Source of the DNA: Candidatus Methanomethylicus oleisabuli
GTDB taxonomy: Archaea; Thermoproteota; Methanomethylicia; Methanomethylicales; Methanomethylicaceae
Assembly (NCBI GenBank): GCA_001717025.1
Contig: MAGU01000086.1
Coordinates: 1 to 38,611, forward strand
Length of the DNA stretch: 38,611 nt
Reading direction: 5' to 3'
The notes under the pieces are model-generated. The model was given only the letters and a program-made list of their open reading frames with translations, was not told the origin of the DNA and made no database searches. Below, in pieces: positions 38,051 to 38,611 of this stretch. How positions within the stretch are numbered: the stretch's first letter is position 1; every line of letters begins with the position of its first letter. Position numbers and translations under genes: made by a program.

Positions 38051-38611
38051 GGATCGAGGGGGCCGAGGTAGCGGTGCTCGAGGGGGTCTACCCGCCATCC
38101 GAGGACACTTTCCTGCTAATAGACGCGGTAAGGGGCGTCCGGTCCGCCAAGGCGCTGGAGGTCTGCTGCGGGACGGGGTTGGTCGGGATCATAGCTGCGC
38201 GCGGTGCGGGGTCGATACTGGAGGTCGACGCTAACCCGCGCGCTGTCGCGAACGCGCGGCTTAACTTCGAGAGGAATGGGCTCTTGAGAATGGCGGATTT
38301 CGTAGCGGGGGACCTCTTCACGTGCGTCCGCGGCAGGTTCGACCTTGTACTGATGAACCCCCCGTACCTGCCGGAGGGCGGCGGCGACGCGCCCGACATG
38401 GCTTGGAGCGGCGGCAGCCGGGGCAGGGCGGTGATCGACCGGTTCATAGATGGACTTGGAGGGGCCCTTGAGGCAGGCGGCAGGGCGTTCTTCCTGCAGT
38501 CATCGCTCAACGGCGAGGGGGAGACCATCGGCAGGCTGTCCAGGGCGGGGCTCGTGGGGAGGGTAGCTCTGAGGAGGCGGTTCCAGTTCGAGGAGCTCGC
38601 GGTCATAGAGG
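38047..38611 (+). CDS. HemK/Mtq2-type N5-glutamine methyltransferase, cut by window end
   Basis: AdoMet-dependent methyltransferase expected to modify the GGQ glutamine of release factor aRF1. The open frame from ATG 38047 reads YPPSEDTFLLIDAV, ALEVCCGTGLVGIIAARG, VDANPRAVANARLNFERNG, and the motif LVLMNPPYLP, with no stop before the window ends. The PPSEDT start and NPPY motif place it with HemK2/Mtq2. The start overlaps the ksgA stop by 4 bases. About 188 residues are visible. Confidence 0.9.
   Translation, partial: MRIEGAEVAVLEGVYPPSEDTFLLIDAVRGVRSAKALEVCCGTGLVGIIAARGAGSILEVDANPRAVANARLNFERNGLLRMADFVAGDLFTCVRGRFDLVLMNPPYLPEGGGDAPDMAWSGGSRGRAVIDRFIDGLGGALEAGGRAFFLQSSLNGEGETIGRLSRAGLVGRVALRRRFQFEELAVIE

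Noticed and set aside
1-38611. CRISPR array.
   Set aside because: No set of regularly spaced identical repeats and no cas-like genes were seen.

Overview
The window is archaeal, about 60% GC over most of its length. Evidence for this is an Orc1/Cdc6 initiator, the DP1 subunit of DNA polymerase D, class I lysyl-tRNA synthetase, aIF5A, SRP54, Nob1, Pus10, TrmY, ribosomal protein L21e, RNA polymerase subunit F, and TATA-box promoters with many GTG/TTG or nearly leaderless starts. PolD together with a methyl-corrinoid module and an archaeal informational core points to a TACK-type lineage such as Bathyarchaeia or Methanomethylicia, but that placement is inference. The left end is a contig end: bases 2-20 are the Nextera/Tn5 mosaic-end adapter.

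Layout. 21-849: MFS transporter relic with an in-frame TAG. 850-1504: gene-free region beside orc1, with a promoter and a well-folded candidate RNA that I cannot name. 1505-7464: orc1, a DUF99 protein that has lost its Asp pair, DP1 (minus), an AbrB-PhoU protein, and speD-speE. 7645-9791: a Lys/Glu-rich helical repeat protein, an intron-containing tRNA-Ser(UGA) and a soluble two-PAS histidine kinase. 10016-12527: class I lysS coupled to an HD phosphohydrolase (minus), then tRNA-Leu(GAG). 12528-16000: a decayed island with a gene-free stretch, an AT-rich gene with a uracil-glycosylase-like motif, a broken tyrosine recombinase, a small exported protein and a broken SDR gene. 16138-23513: a membrane acyltransferase-like protein, a hypothetical protein, a glutaredoxin-like protein, a 48-aa Cys/His protein, GNAT, cysS, moaE, an RNA m5C methyltransferase, nob1 and nadK. 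23663-25369: an MtaA/MtbA-type methyltransferase plus a canonical corrinoid protein, without a substrate-specific methyltransferase next to them. 25593-27474: a wHTH membrane protein and two small membrane proteins. 27558-31405: a divergent arsenic-type cluster. 31607-38611: a truncated TspO-like gene, then a housekeeping block of aIF5A, SRP54, trmY, pus10, L21e, rpoF, DUF655, ksgA and a HemK-type methyltransferase cut by the window end.

The most interesting system is 27558-31405. ArsM (arsenite methyltransferase), with a 23-codon upstream reading frame, faces a six-gene run: a divergent corrinoid-binding protein, an ArsR repressor, an ArsP/UPF0718 permease and three different thioredoxin-fold proteins. 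A corrinoid protein with a degenerate cobalamin motif (ExHxxM instead of DxHxxG) inside an arsenic methylation/efflux cluster is not a standard ars arrangement. It suggests methyl-corrinoid chemistry, or a sensor derived from it, linked to arsenic. A second methyl-corrinoid module lies 2.2 kb away. Second in interest is the structured RNA candidate at about 1148-1345, whose pairing includes an uninterrupted 11-bp stem enclosing two further hairpins. The speD-speE, trmY-pus10 and L21e-rpoF-DUF655-ksgA groups are good examples of functional neighbours.
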